55,871 nucleotides of DNA from a virus. The stretch covers positions 1-55,871 of IMG/VR virus record IMGVR_UViG_3300044950_000794; one strand, 5' to 3'. Within the stretch, counting starts at the first letter, position 1, and the number at the start of each line of letters is the position of its first letter. This document shows, one piece after another, positions 41,611 through 49,456 of this stretch. The notes under the pieces were generated by a model that had not been told where the DNA came from, ran no database searches, and saw only the letters and a program-made list of their open reading frames with translations. The position numbers and the translations under genes were made by a program.

Positions 41611-41859
41611 CTACAGGCTTAGCAGGATCAGGGCTATCAGGCAAACGACTATCAACTGTGGCTGCCGTCGCCTCAAGGCGGTCATGATGCTTCCGTGGGT
41701 GGTTGTGGGCTTCTTCTTGCTGCAACAGGGGCACGTGAAGTTAAGAATATCACACGCGGGCACTGGTGGGGGTTTGGGGTAGGGGGCGTAGTCCCGCTGG
41801 GAGGGCTTTTCAGCAGGGTGTGGCTCGTGGGGCGTGGGTTGGTGGTCCTCAATGCTCAT
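41611..41859 (-). CDS. tail-anchored small membrane protein
   Basis: A protein of 82 residues (MSIEDHQPTPHEPHPAEKPS). Pro/His-rich N-terminus, a CPCCSKKK knuckle, then a C-terminal hydrophobic helix QLIVVCLIALILLSL. Predicted C-tail membrane anchor. No family match; lysis or host-membrane function possible. Confidence 0.72.
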   Translation of the reverse strand: MSIEDHQPTPHEPHPAEKPSQRDYAPYPKPPPVPACDILNFTCPCCSKKKPTTTHGSIMTALRRRQPQLIVVCLIALILLSL

Positions 41860-41897
41860 GGCTATTCTCCTGCCCGCTCTGGGCTGCGTTGGCTGGC

Positions 41898-42113
41898 TCA
41901 GTGCCCGTAGTGTCCGACGTTATAGGCCAGCACGATCAGGCTACAGGTAAGCATAGGCATCAACAGGCCGGGCACTACTATCTGGCTCTTGCCTTCCACC
42001 CGATTGGATACCCATGTGGCCACGCTCGTTGCCAGCACGGCGAAGAAGGCAACTATAGATGCGTGCTCAAGTGCATCCAGCGCTGTCAGCAGCATTACGA
42101 TCTGTGCGTTCAT
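41898..42113 (-). CDS. two-helix membrane protein, holin-like topology
   Basis: A protein of 71 residues (MNAQIVMLLTALDALEHASI), ATGA-coupled. Two hydrophobic segments (about 12-33 and 47-65: VVPGLLMPMLTCSLIVLAY) separated by a charged loop SNRVEGK. Size and topology fit a class II holin, but no endolysin lies nearby, so this is only a possibility. Confidence 0.65.
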   Translation of the reverse strand: MNAQIVMLLTALDALEHASIVAFFAVLATSVATWVSNRVEGKSQIVVPGLLMPMLTCSLIVLAYNVGHYGH

Positions 42114-42277
42114 GTCTCGTCTTCCTCCCCGTGGAATGGTGTTGGTGGTAGTGTGGCCAGCCACTCATTGACCTCTGCCGCCCTGACGCTGCCTTGGGTC
42201 CGTAGCATAGAGAACGCCACTGGTCTGGCCCGCTTGCGTATCCTGATGGCATCAGGCTTTTTTGACGGTGCAGTCAT
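42110..42277 (-). CDS. small basic hypothetical protein
   Basis: A protein of 55 residues (MTAPSKKPDAIRIRKRARPV), GGAGG upstream, start 25 bp inside the end of the acetyltransferase-like gene. It carries IRIRKRARP, the basic motif found in several other proteins here, and an acidic C-terminus. Unrecognised. Confidence 0.68.
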   Translation of the reverse strand: MTAPSKKPDAIRIRKRARPVAFSMLRTQGSVRAAEVNEWLATLPPTPFHGEEDET

Positions 42278-42740
42278 AGAAGGCCACCTCCGTGTCTTGG
42301 CCTTTGATCCAACGCATGGTCTCGGTTGTCCCCGCCCCTCGGTTCCCCCCTGTTTTGGGGTGACGCAGTGGGCGGTATCCCCGGCGATGTAGCCATTTGG
42401 CCAGCCGTGGGTTAATGACGCTCTCCACGTCAACGATGGGGTACAGGCTTTCCAGTGCCCCCACTACGGTGGGCATCCGGCCTTCGCCCATCTTTCCATC
42501 TGCCGCGTTGATGTTTGACAGGATCACACGGTAATGGCCCCAGCGCATATACACCTCAAAGGGGGCTGTCTCGGGGCCGTGGTACTGCATCCACGCGCTG
42601 ACCAGCCGGTTCTCTTTCCACTCCTCGGGGGTTATGTCGCTAACCGGCTCGCCCACGGCGTTGATGCACCGTGCCTTCTCCATGGTAAACGCGTGCAGTA
42701 CCGTGCCGATTGGTCGGTGTGCAGTGGCAAGGGTGGTCAT
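42252..42740 (-). CDS. GNAT-like acyltransferase (tentative)
   Basis: A protein of 162 residues. The middle-to-end segment GEGRMPTVVGALESLYPI, then VESVINPRLAKWLHRRGYRP, has the order of a GNAT fold: an acyl-CoA loop-like stretch followed by the strand-helix with NPRL and GYRP. A substrate cannot be named. The first 60 residues (HAFTMEKARCINAVGEPVSD) are not diagnostic. Confidence 0.62.
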   Translation of the reverse strand: MTTLATAHRPIGTVLHAFTMEKARCINAVGEPVSDITPEEWKENRLVSAWMQYHGPETAPFEVYMRWGHYRVILSNINAADGKMGEGRMPTVVGALESLYPIVDVESVINPRLAKWLHRRGYRPLRHPKTGGNRGAGTTETMRWIKGQDTEVAFYDCTVKKA

Positions 42741-43141
42741 AGGCTTTCCTCTGTCTTGGTTTCGGACGGGTCTGGAAACGCGCCCATGAGGTGGTGGTTG
42801 GTGTAGGCTTCAATGGCCCGTAGCACATGCTCTGCGCTGAGGGTGTCAGGTGTACCCCGTGCGAAGGCTTTGGTGCACAGGTCTTTGATGGTGGCCAAGG
42901 CTTGCTCTGCCTCTCGCACCCGGTCTTTGAGCGGGGCGGTCTCATGGGCCACGACGCGCTGGTAAGAGGTACAGGCCCTCATGCGTATCTCGGCCACCCC
43001 GCCGTCAAGGTTACGGCGCGCGGCTATGCCGTCCCGCATGGTGGCTTGCACTGTATAGACGAAGTCTTTCACCCGCATGGGTGTGGCCACATGAACGTCC
43101 ACGACGACACGTGCCCGCTTCGGTAACAGATAACCGGTCAT
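42737..43141 (-). CDS. hypothetical protein
   Basis: A protein of 134 residues (MTGYLLPKRARVVVDVHVAT). A strand-rich start and helical second half (KDRVREAEQALATIKDLCTK). Coupled by overlaps on both sides. Unrecognised. Confidence 0.74.
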   Translation of the reverse strand: MTGYLLPKRARVVVDVHVATPMRVKDFVYTVQATMRDGIAARRNLDGGVAEIRMRACTSYQRVVAHETAPLKDRVREAEQALATIKDLCTKAFARGTPDTLSAEHVLRAIEAYTNHHLMGAFPDPSETKTEESL

Positions 43142-43464
43142 ATGTGACCTCCCTGCATTGTGACATAGTCGTTGTACAGTTCCCGCACTTGCACGCTAAA
43201 CTCGTAGTCGTAGCTTGTGGCCAGCCCGAACACATGCCGCCAACGCAGTTCTTCTCGCTTGAGTTCAACGACGTCGTAGGTGCCACCGGTGCCCGGCGCG
43301 TAGAAGACCCAGATGCTCTTGCCCTTTGGCAGGGGCTTAATGGCGTGCGTCTTGAAGTTCAGCTTGCGTACCATCCACGTGATAACCGCTTGTGCTTCCG
43401 CCCCGAGTTCACTGTAACGGTCACGCAGTTCCCCCACGTCGGTAATTTGCTTGATAGCGCTCAT
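43138..43464 (-). CDS. hypothetical protein
   Basis: A protein of 108 residues (MSAIKQITDVGELRDRYSEL). Contains GKSIWVFYAPGTGGTYDVV. GAGGCGG lies upstream. Unrecognised. Confidence 0.74.
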   Translation of the reverse strand: MSAIKQITDVGELRDRYSELGAEAQAVITWMVRKLNFKTHAIKPLPKGKSIWVFYAPGTGGTYDVVELKREELRWRHVFGLATSYDYEFSVQVRELYNDYVTMQGGHI

Positions 43465-43467
43465 TGG

Positions 43468-43917
43468 TCAGGCCGCCTCAACATGCCGGGTCCGGGTGCG
43501 CACGCGGAAGGGCATAGGCATAAACTCGCCACCGCTCAGCTTCACGGGTCCAGACGGCCCGGCCACCCACACGCCCGCAAGGCTCTCGCAGTCCATGCAC
43601 GGTGGGTCAACGAAAGGGTGTGTGGTGTTAGGCAACAGGTGGGCGAAGGCGTCACCACGCTTGCATAGTGCCTCGCTGGTGATCATGGCCCGCTTTGTGA
43701 TGCCTGCCTGCATGGGGCCACCTGAGCAGTGTACCACCTTGTCGTAGTCGCTTGCCCCAGCCCGGACGTAAATGCTGGTCAGACCGTCGCTCACGCCCAT
43801 CAATTTACAGCGCGGGCACTGGTAGGCAAAACGAACACCGCCCGATGCTGCGGGCACGGGCGGTAAATTGATGCGTTCAAAGGTGTGGGCGGGGTGGTGG
43901 AATGGTAGACGTATCAT
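43468..43917 (-). CDS. hypothetical Cys-rich protein
   Basis: A protein of 149 residues (MIRLPFHHPAHTFERINLPP) with AAGGAG upstream. Cysteines in CPRCKLMG and DPPCMDCESL suggest a zinc ribbon. C-terminal basic tail RVRTRTRHVEAA. First gene after P11, heading an eleven-gene operon. Confidence 0.76.
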   Translation of the reverse strand: MIRLPFHHPAHTFERINLPPVPAASGGVRFAYQCPRCKLMGVSDGLTSIYVRAGASDYDKVVHCSGGPMQAGITKRAMITSEALCKRGDAFAHLLPNTTHPFVDPPCMDCESLAGVWVAGPSGPVKLSGGEFMPMPFRVRTRTRHVEAA

Positions 43918-43944
43918 CTGGCGGGTTCTCCTTGCTGCACCCCC

Positions 43945-43973
43945 ACCGTACCCCTATAGGGTTACACTGTCAA
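43945..43973 (-). promoter_or_regulatory. operator-promoter P11
   Basis: -35 TTGACA, 17-bp spacer, -10 TACGGT; operator O1 GTAACCCTATAGGGGTAC at 43948-43965. A second operator overlaps the -35 (next entry). Heads the longest small-gene operon. Confidence 0.83.
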
Positions 43974-43986
43974 CCCCTAGGGTTAC
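43969..43986 (-). promoter_or_regulatory. second operator O2 of P11
   Basis: GTAACCCTAGGGGTTGAC, 21 bp (two helical turns) from O1 centre to centre and overlapping the -35 box. This is the only tandem operator found. Confidence 0.75.
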
Positions 43987-43988
43987 AC

Positions 43989-45116
43989 CTATATCAGGGT
44001 CACGCCCCCTCCCGTCCGCATGTGGCTGCGCAACAGTTGCTTGACCTCGGGGGGGATCACCGACGAGGAGGAATAGCTTCTGCCCGTGCGGTCACTGTCC
44101 TTTCCGATACCGTCCAGATCGCCACGCTTGTACAGATGATATGCCAGCATGGCGCACGCCTCTGATACCTCAGGGGCCACGTACCCTTCGGCGTGCTTCC
44201 ACTCCGTGTGTGACAACTCCAAGTCAATGAATGACACGCGGGCTACGTCCGTGGCTGCCCCCTCGATGGTGAGACGGTAGGTTGGGTAGGCCGTAGCCGG
44301 ATCGCCGGGCAGTTGATACGTCGTCAGCGGCAACGGGTTCGGTGAGTTCACCTGCTTCATGGTCACAGGGCTTCCAATCAACGGCACGCCTTCCAGCTTG
44401 ACCGTGGTTGCCTGCCCGCTGGCCAGAATAGTTCCATCCCGTGGGCCATGCACAGTCATCTTGTGCAGGGCTGTCAGGGCCTCTGGCGTGAAATCAATGG
44501 TGGCCGCACCCGGTGCGGTGAAGGCGCATGAGGCGCACGCCCCCGCCCCTTTGATCTGCACACCGGTGAACAGCAATCCAGCGGGTGCAAAGGTCGTTGA
44601 TAGGCCCATGGAGGCCATGGCCGATTTGCGGTCCTCGCCAACCATCACGTCATAGGCGCTGCCCGTGGTGGTGGTGTAGGAAACCCTTAGCCCGTGTACC
44701 ATGGTCTGCGGGTTGAAGCGCAGTCGGATGCGGCCAAGCCCCGGTTCGTAGATATAGTCAGTTGGCTGCACGAGCAAGGGGGCGTCTTCCCAGTCAAACT
44801 CGTCATCATAGGGTGCCCCCGCGCGGTAACGTACCGTCAAGCCCGTGAGCGCCCCCCTGACGGGCAGGTCAAATACCGCAGGTGTGCCCATACCGTTGGA
44901 TGCGGCCATGCTGGCCAGCGGCCCGCTCACGCTTGCTCCCACGGTGTCTAGCAAGAACACCTGCTCTGTCTCGGCAAGAACCATGCCGGTGAAGTCAAGG
45001 ATCAGTGCGGTAGCTGTCAGAAGATGCTTACGCAGTTCAGGCCCGGCAGACAAGGCACTGTCCCGACTGGGCATGAAGCCCACCAGACGCTGGATTGAGG
45101 ATAACGTGGTAGTCAT
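43989..45116 (-). CDS. head-tail connector / adaptor protein
   Basis: A protein of 375 residues. The C-terminal ~60 residues (EACAMLAYHLYKRGDLDGIG, RTGRSYSSSSVIPPEVKQLL) fit gp6-like head-tail connectors, where an SYSSS-like stretch precedes the last helix. The large N-terminal part is beta-rich and not recognised, so the protein is bigger than most connectors (~100-150). AGGAGG lies upstream. Last gene of the head module. Copy 16 of the palindrome encodes TAPGAAT. Confidence 0.72.
   Translation of the reverse strand: MTTTLSSIQRLVGFMPSRDSALSAGPELRKHLLTATALILDFTGMVLAETEQVFLLDTVGASVSGPLASMAASNGMGTPAVFDLPVRGALTGLTVRYRAGAPYDDEFDWEDAPLLVQPTDYIYEPGLGRIRLRFNPQTMVHGLRVSYTTTTGSAYDVMVGEDRKSAMASMGLSTTFAPAGLLFTGVQIKGAGACASCAFTAPGAATIDFTPEALTALHKMTVHGPRDGTILASGQATTVKLEGVPLIGSPVTMKQVNSPNPLPLTTYQLPGDPATAYPTYRLTIEGAATDVARVSFIDLELSHTEWKHAEGYVAPEVSEACAMLAYHLYKRGDLDGIGKDSDRTGRSYSSSSVIPPEVKQLLRSHMRTGGGVTLI
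44505..44517. repeat. dispersed palindrome, copy 16
   Basis: CGCACCCGGTGCG in the connector gene. Confidence 0.87.
44924..44935 (-). repeat. 12-bp repeat CAAGCGTGAGCG, copy d
   Basis: In the connector gene in a different frame (ASVSG), showing that the repeat is not only a KRER peptide effect. Confidence 0.5.
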
Positions 45117-45139
45117 GATTGTGGCTCCTCCTATGTTAA

Positions 45140-45162
45140 TGGCCGGGGAGTTACCCCGGCCA
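45140..45162 (-). other. intercistronic hairpin
   Basis: 8-9 bp perfect stem GGCCGGGG/CCCCGGCC with 5-base loop between two head genes. No T run, so probably an RNA stability or processing element, or a weak attenuator. Confidence 0.6.
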
Positions 45163-45188
45163 CACTTTATGCCCTAGTCGCGCCCTTG

Positions 45189-45599
45189 TCAGGCTTTGGT
45201 TGCGGCGCGTGCCCGGCTGCGTTGTGCAGGTGGCACCTTCTGCTCACCACCGGGCTGGTCAGAGCCGCCTTCGCCGGGGTCAACAGCGTTGCCGTCTGCG
45301 TCCACGGTCACTGTGACCTCGTCCAGTTCGTCGTCATCATCTTCTGGGGCCGCGCCTGTGTCTTCCGTGGTCTTCTGCACGACAGTGGCTTTGCTGTACT
45401 TGAACATGGCCACCTCAACGCGGCGCACCGTCTGACCGTCGCCTTGGCGAACATGCTTGCGGGCGTTCCGCTTCAGGTTTTGATACATGGCCGCGTCAAT
45501 CAGAACGGCAACGCCGAAAGTGAACGTCTTGCCGCCAAAGACGTAGGTTTGGCCCTCAGTCAGGGTAGCGGTATACATGGGGTTGTCGGTGTCGGACAT
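45189..45599 (-). CDS. small head structural protein
   Basis: A protein of 136 residues (MSDTDNPMYTATLTEGQTYV). N-terminal beta part (YVFGGKTFTFGVAVLID), basic helix, then an acidic stretch (EDDDDELDEVTVTVDADG) and an Arg/Ala tail. Small proteins at this location after the capsid gene are often decoration or connector accessory proteins. Unrecognised. Confidence 0.72.
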   Translation of the reverse strand: MSDTDNPMYTATLTEGQTYVFGGKTFTFGVAVLIDAAMYQNLKRNARKHVRQGDGQTVRRVEVAMFKYSKATVVQKTTEDTGAAPEDDDDELDEVTVTVDADGNAVDPGEGGSDQPGGEQKVPPAQRSRARAATKA

Positions 45600-45632
45600 A
45601 GTCTGGTCATCCTCATGGGGTTATGGGTGGGC

Positions 45633-45652
45633 GGGTGCCCGTGGGAGCACCC
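45633..45652 (-). other. intercistronic hairpin
   Basis: GGGTGC/GCACCC stem of 6 bp with a loop that can itself pair (CCC/GGG). Lies between two head genes; no T run. Confidence 0.45.
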
Positions 45653-45666
45653 TACCCTAGTTTCGG

Positions 45667-46368
45667 TCAGGCCGCCAGAACCTTCGGCTTGGACGTCATC
45701 GCGTTGGCTGCGGTCAGTTTGGCCGCGAGCGTGGCGACTGCGTTGGCATACACCACCAGCAGGGCATCAGCAGAAGCCTTGCTCACGGCGGTGGTTGCGG
45801 CGGCGGTGCCCGTTCCCAGCCCCTTGGCGGAGACTGGTGATTGCTCACGCCCCGCCCCAGACAGTTTCACCGTCTTCACGCCCACCGCTGCGCACAGTTC
45901 ATTTACACGCGCTGCGATGGTCACAAGGTAGTCGTTCAGCCCGTTGATAACCTCGTTGGTCTGGGCCACCTGCGCACCCGTGGTTGCACCCGCGACGGTC
46001 TTGGTGATAGCCGCGATGGTTCCGTCAACGACGGCGGCCCCAGACCCGTCAACGATAACGGGCAAGCCGATAGCCGTGCCCATGGTGTTGGCCTTGGCTA
46101 GCACTTCGCCCATGCCATTCAAGACCGTGGCAAAGGCTGCCTCAAGGGCGGCTTTCGTGGCAAGGTTGGAACCGCTCTGGGCTGTGGCCTGTACGTTGGC
46201 GGGCAGTGCCACGGTGCTCGCGGCGGTACCGGTGGAACTGTCAACCAGATCGGTGACAACAGCGGCATTCAGGGACTGTGCGGCTTGGGTTTGGACGATG
46301 GCGCGAAGAATTGCCGACACGCTATTCGCACCTGTGAACGCGCCGTTCGATTGGATTTTGATGGTCAT
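45667..46368 (-). CDS. head-associated structural protein
   Basis: A protein of 233 residues (MTIKIQSNGAFTGANSVSAI), extremely Ala/Thr/Val-rich, no membrane helix despite low complexity. It lies directly after the major capsid gene, a position usual for head decoration or head fibre proteins. Unrecognised. Confidence 0.7.
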   Translation of the reverse strand: MTIKIQSNGAFTGANSVSAILRAIVQTQAAQSLNAAVVTDLVDSSTGTAASTVALPANVQATAQSGSNLATKAALEAAFATVLNGMGEVLAKANTMGTAIGLPVIVDGSGAAVVDGTIAAITKTVAGATTGAQVAQTNEVINGLNDYLVTIAARVNELCAAVGVKTVKLSGAGREQSPVSAKGLGTGTAAATTAVSKASADALLVVYANAVATLAAKLTAANAMTSKPKVLAA

Positions 46369-46401
46369 GGCCGGTTTCCTCTTGTTACGGCGTTACGACG
46401 C

Positions 46402-46427
46402 AGGGGGAGAGGTTACCCACTCCCCCT
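46402..46427 (-). other. intercistronic hairpin after capsid gene
   Basis: 8-bp stem AGGGGGAG/CTCCCCCT with 10-base loop just after the capsid stop. No T run follows; it could stabilise the capsid mRNA 3' end or partly terminate. Confidence 0.6.
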
Positions 46428-46434
46428 AACCGGT

Positions 46435-47379
46435 TTAGAGGCTTGAGCCGATGTTGCTGATCTTGACAGCGGCGTCAGGGTTCTCAACGGTCACGGCCAC
46501 ACGTGCCGTCACGACGATCTTGACTTGCTCTTCCTCGATATCACGGTCGGTCTCGACACGGATATTCCGCTGAATACCGAAGATGATGTTCTGCGGCGGT
46601 GTCAGCAGCATGCTGTCTTCGGGGTTGTTGGTGTGCCCCTTGACACGCACGCCCAAGGCGTCAACCGGCAGTGCCCCGGTCAGGAACTGGTCACCAAGCG
46701 CGGTGTTGCGTGCGGCACGTGCCCGGCGCAGTTCCAGTTCAGCATCCGAACCAGACATGAAGCGCAGCGCCGACAGGTCGGTGCGATACTTCTTGGGCAT
46801 GGCCTTCAGCGCGTCAACAAACAGGTCGTCGTTCAAGACGGCCCCGCCTGCGTTCACGGTGTGGTCATTGCAGAGGGCGTAAACACCGTCCATCAGGTTC
46901 AACAGCGCGATAGGCGATGCACCGCCCTCTTCGCCACGCACAATCATGGCTTCAAGGTTGTGTGCAAACTTGTTCGCAATCATGGTGATCACGGTGTTTT
47001 GCAGGTTGCCGCGCTCGATGTTGTCTTCCAAGGTTTCGTAGGGCAGGTACACCACGGCCTTGACGGGCTTAGTGACCAACTCAACGTGCGAGGTCACGGG
47101 CTTGGTGCGGTAGGCACCGATGAACTTCCGGCCCGCGTTGTTCGCGTTGCTCAGGCTGGTATCCCAGTTCGCCGGGTAGGTGATGAAGTCACCGAACCCG
47201 ATAGCGTTGATGCGCGCGGTTGGGCCTGACATGCCGTAGGTACGGATTTGCGACAGGATGGTGGTGCTGTCTTCCAGACGACGGATGAAGGTTTCGTTCT
47301 GTTCTTGGGTCAGAAGACCACCGCCCGTTTCCAGATCGGCAAGAGCGAGGTCGGCCTTGAGTGAAAGTTGTTTGGTCAT
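46435..47379 (-). CDS. major capsid protein (HK97 fold)
   Basis: A protein of 314 residues. The sequence order matches phage major capsid proteins of the HK97 fold: N-terminal arm (GGGLLTQEQNETFIRRLED), P-domain/E-loop (ARINAIGFGDFITYPANW, AYRTKPVTSHVELVTKPVKA), spine helix (DNIERGNLQNTVITMIANKF), and C-terminal segments (MLLTPPQNIIFGIQRNIRVE). AAGGAG lies before the start. Forms the capsid shell; any delta domain is very short, so the scaffold is a separate gene. Confidence 0.9.
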   Translation of the reverse strand: MTKQLSLKADLALADLETGGGLLTQEQNETFIRRLEDSTTILSQIRTYGMSGPTARINAIGFGDFITYPANWDTSLSNANNAGRKFIGAYRTKPVTSHVELVTKPVKAVVYLPYETLEDNIERGNLQNTVITMIANKFAHNLEAMIVRGEEGGASPIALLNLMDGVYALCNDHTVNAGGAVLNDDLFVDALKAMPKKYRTDLSALRFMSGSDAELELRRARAARNTALGDQFLTGALPVDALGVRVKGHTNNPEDSMLLTPPQNIIFGIQRNIRVETDRDIEEEQVKIVVTARVAVTVENPDAAVKISNIGSSL

Positions 47380-47416
47380 GGCTTGTATCTCCTTGAAGCC
47401 TATTTCGCTGTTCGCC

Positions 47417-48700
47417 TTACGCGGCGAAGCCCAGCCGTTTCAATGCGCGGCGCTCGCTCTCGCGTTTAGCCGCAACGTCTTCGGCGGTTTCGCCGTTGTC
47501 TTCGCCGGTGCCTTCTGAAGCATCCGCCGATTTACGCTCTGGCACAATGCGCGCCGTGGTGGTGTCGGTGTCATCCGACTTCGTGCTGGCCTCCATGGCG
47601 ACTACCGCCATGGTGTCCAGTGTCTTCTGCATGGCCGCGAGTTGGCCCATCATGGCCTTCATCGCGGGGTCTTCGGACAACGGCGCAACCGGTGCAGCGC
47701 TGATTTGCTCTGCGCTCTTCGCGGTTCCCTCGGGCTGTGCTGCCTCGGGCATGGCGAACAGCAACTCAAGCAGCGCGTCAATAGCTGCCTCGTCCTCCAC
47801 GCTCTTGGTGGTAGTGCCATCGCCGGTAGCGTCAATGATGGTAGCATAGGCCGCGTTCAGGGCCATGATACCCCGCACAAAGTCCCCGGTCAGGGCGTTC
47901 AAGCGCGTCTCGTCTGCCCGCCCGGCCTTCATCAGCTTGCGTAGTTCGGTCATCATGGCGTCAGTCAGCGACCACATACCGGGTGGCACGCCGCCCGTGT
48001 ACTCAGCCACGGTGTCGGCGAACGACTTGGCGGTGATGCCCCGGTCAGCCGCAAACGCTTCAAAGTTTCCACACGCGTCAACCACTGCGTTGATGGACTG
48101 CCCGCCCACGCTCAGGATGGTAGCGCCCTTGCGCTCACGCTTGCGGATGGGCTGGTCAATGGGTGCGTCAGCGCCCTTGGCTGCATCCTCAGTCGCACCG
48201 GGTGCGGGTGTGTCGTCAGCAGCGGCATCGCCATCGGCAAGGGTGTCCGCGCCATCCGCGCCCGCATTGTCCGAACCTTCCTCGGTCTTCGCCACGGCGG
48301 CCACGGGGTTGCCCACCACGTAGGTGACGCCCTTGTGGGTGGGGCTTTCGACCGAGCGCAGCGCGCCGTCAATCTCGGCCTCAGGTGCGTCCTCGACATA
48401 GAACGAGCCGTCATCCTGCTTCACGACTGCGAAGTCGGTGTAGCCCTTTCCGGTCATGAACTTGGTCACGGAAGCCTCGTCTACGAAGCCATCGCCTGCG
48501 AACACGATACGGTGCAGCTTCACGGCGGAGGCCTGCTTCGGGGTTTGGTCAGTGTTGGGCATAGGTGCCTCCATGGTGTGGGTTTTCACCGCGTGAAACG
48601 GTCGTTGGTTTGCCCCGTGCTTGACAAGCGAGACAAAGAGCGGGTCGGGGTCGTACATGACGCCAACGATAGTCTTGGCACGGACTGAGGTTCTCTTCAT
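47417..48700 (-). CDS. scaffold-like protein
   Basis: A protein of 427 residues, acidic and Ala-rich, with a C-terminal helical region and Met-rich coiled coil (AMKAMMGQLAAMQKTLDTMA). Lies between the protease and capsid genes, the usual place for a scaffold. The N-terminal ~110 residues (SLVKHGANQRPFHAVKT, LHRIVFAGDGFVDEASV) resemble the domain that often accompanies XkdF-type proteases. Contains QPIRKRERKG and palindrome copy 17 (PAPGATED). ATGA-coupled to the protease. Confidence 0.78.
   Translation of the reverse strand: MKRTSVRAKTIVGVMYDPDPLFVSLVKHGANQRPFHAVKTHTMEAPMPNTDQTPKQASAVKLHRIVFAGDGFVDEASVTKFMTGKGYTDFAVVKQDDGSFYVEDAPEAEIDGALRSVESPTHKGVTYVVGNPVAAVAKTEEGSDNAGADGADTLADGDAAADDTPAPGATEDAAKGADAPIDQPIRKRERKGATILSVGGQSINAVVDACGNFEAFAADRGITAKSFADTVAEYTGGVPPGMWSLTDAMMTELRKLMKAGRADETRLNALTGDFVRGIMALNAAYATIIDATGDGTTTKSVEDEAAIDALLELLFAMPEAAQPEGTAKSAEQISAAPVAPLSEDPAMKAMMGQLAAMQKTLDTMAVVAMEASTKSDDTDTTTARIVPERKSADASEGTGEDNGETAEDVAAKRESERRALKRLGFAA
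48132..48143 (-). repeat. 12-bp repeat CAAGCGTGAGCG, copy e
   Basis: In frame as RKRER in the scaffold-like gene. Confidence 0.55.
48194..48206. repeat. dispersed palindrome, copy 17
   Basis: CGCACCGGGTGCG in the scaffold-like gene. Confidence 0.87.
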
Positions 48701-49350
48701 GATTGCACCGGCAAGCGATGGGAGTGTGACTTAACATCCACGGTTTCTGCGAAGTCCGTAGCAGTTCCGGCTCTGATGGTGTGCCGGTGCCCCTGCTCAT
48801 GGGACGTGGTTCCACCCTGTACTCGCCCATTCTCGTCAAAGTCAAGAAAGAACACGTGGTCATGCCCCTCGTTCGTGGAAGTTATGCCCAACACGTCTGC
48901 CTCAACCTCGACCTCGACAACCTTGGGCATCTTGCGAACCATGGCCTCAAAGCTGAAGCCGTTCAGGTTGCCTACCTTGACGTCGGCCCACACCTTGGGG
49001 TCTTCAATCTTCACACCCATGATCCATGACCCCACCGGCCAATCGTTGCCCGCGTTGGTTTCGATATAGCATTCGACAGGGTAGGCGCTCAGCACCACAT
49101 TATCGTGGTCTTGGTCAATGACTTCGCCCTTCTTCAAGGCCACCCGGTGCATGAACTCATGGCACATTTGCTCAATGCCGTCGGCCATCATGGTCTCACC
49201 GTGGCTGTCAATCTCCCCCGGTGCGTATACCACCCCGTAGACGATTTGGCGGTCAACCACCGTCTTGCAGATACGGACAACCGGCACGTACCCCACGGAA
49301 GTGTCGTGGAGTTCTTGCTGGATAAAGTCCTGATCTAGTGTACAGCGCAT
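48697..49350 (-). CDS. prohead protease, XkdF-like
   Basis: A protein of 217 residues from MRCTLDQDFIQQELHDTSVG, with GAGGA upstream. XkdF-type features: VVYAPGEIDSHGETMMADGI, ALKKGEVIDQDHDNVVLSAY, GNDWPVGSWIMGVKI and LNGFSFEAMVRK. Expected to process scaffold and capsid during head maturation. A His-rich C-terminal stretch (NEGHDHVFFL, HEQGHRHTI, SHSHRLPV) is an additional part that could bind metal. Confidence 0.86.
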   Translation of the reverse strand: MRCTLDQDFIQQELHDTSVGYVPVVRICKTVVDRQIVYGVVYAPGEIDSHGETMMADGIEQMCHEFMHRVALKKGEVIDQDHDNVVLSAYPVECYIETNAGNDWPVGSWIMGVKIEDPKVWADVKVGNLNGFSFEAMVRKMPKVVEVEVEADVLGITSTNEGHDHVFFLDFDENGRVQGGTTSHEQGHRHTIRAGTATDFAETVDVKSHSHRLPVQS

Positions 49351-49433
49351 TATGCGTCCTCGGGTGGCTTGTCGCACCATGGCCCATTCCGCATGACCTG
49401 TGAAGTGCGTGTTGATTTATGCTGCAAAGTTAG

Positions 49434-49446
49434 CGCACCCGGTGCG
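49434..49446. repeat. dispersed palindrome, copy 18
   Basis: CGCACCCGGTGCG in the ~105-bp gap between the head morphogenesis and protease genes. Confidence 0.85.
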
Positions 49447-49456
49447 GTGTGCTACG

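Noticed and set aside
41898-42113. Calling the two-helix membrane protein a holin
   Set aside because: Topology fits, but no endolysin or spanin lies nearby, so only a tentative note was kept.
42919-43490. Near-matches to the palindrome such as CGCACCCGGT at 42917 and the similar stretch at 32530
   Set aside because: They have only one arm and are ordinary codons (RVRE-type), so they were not counted.
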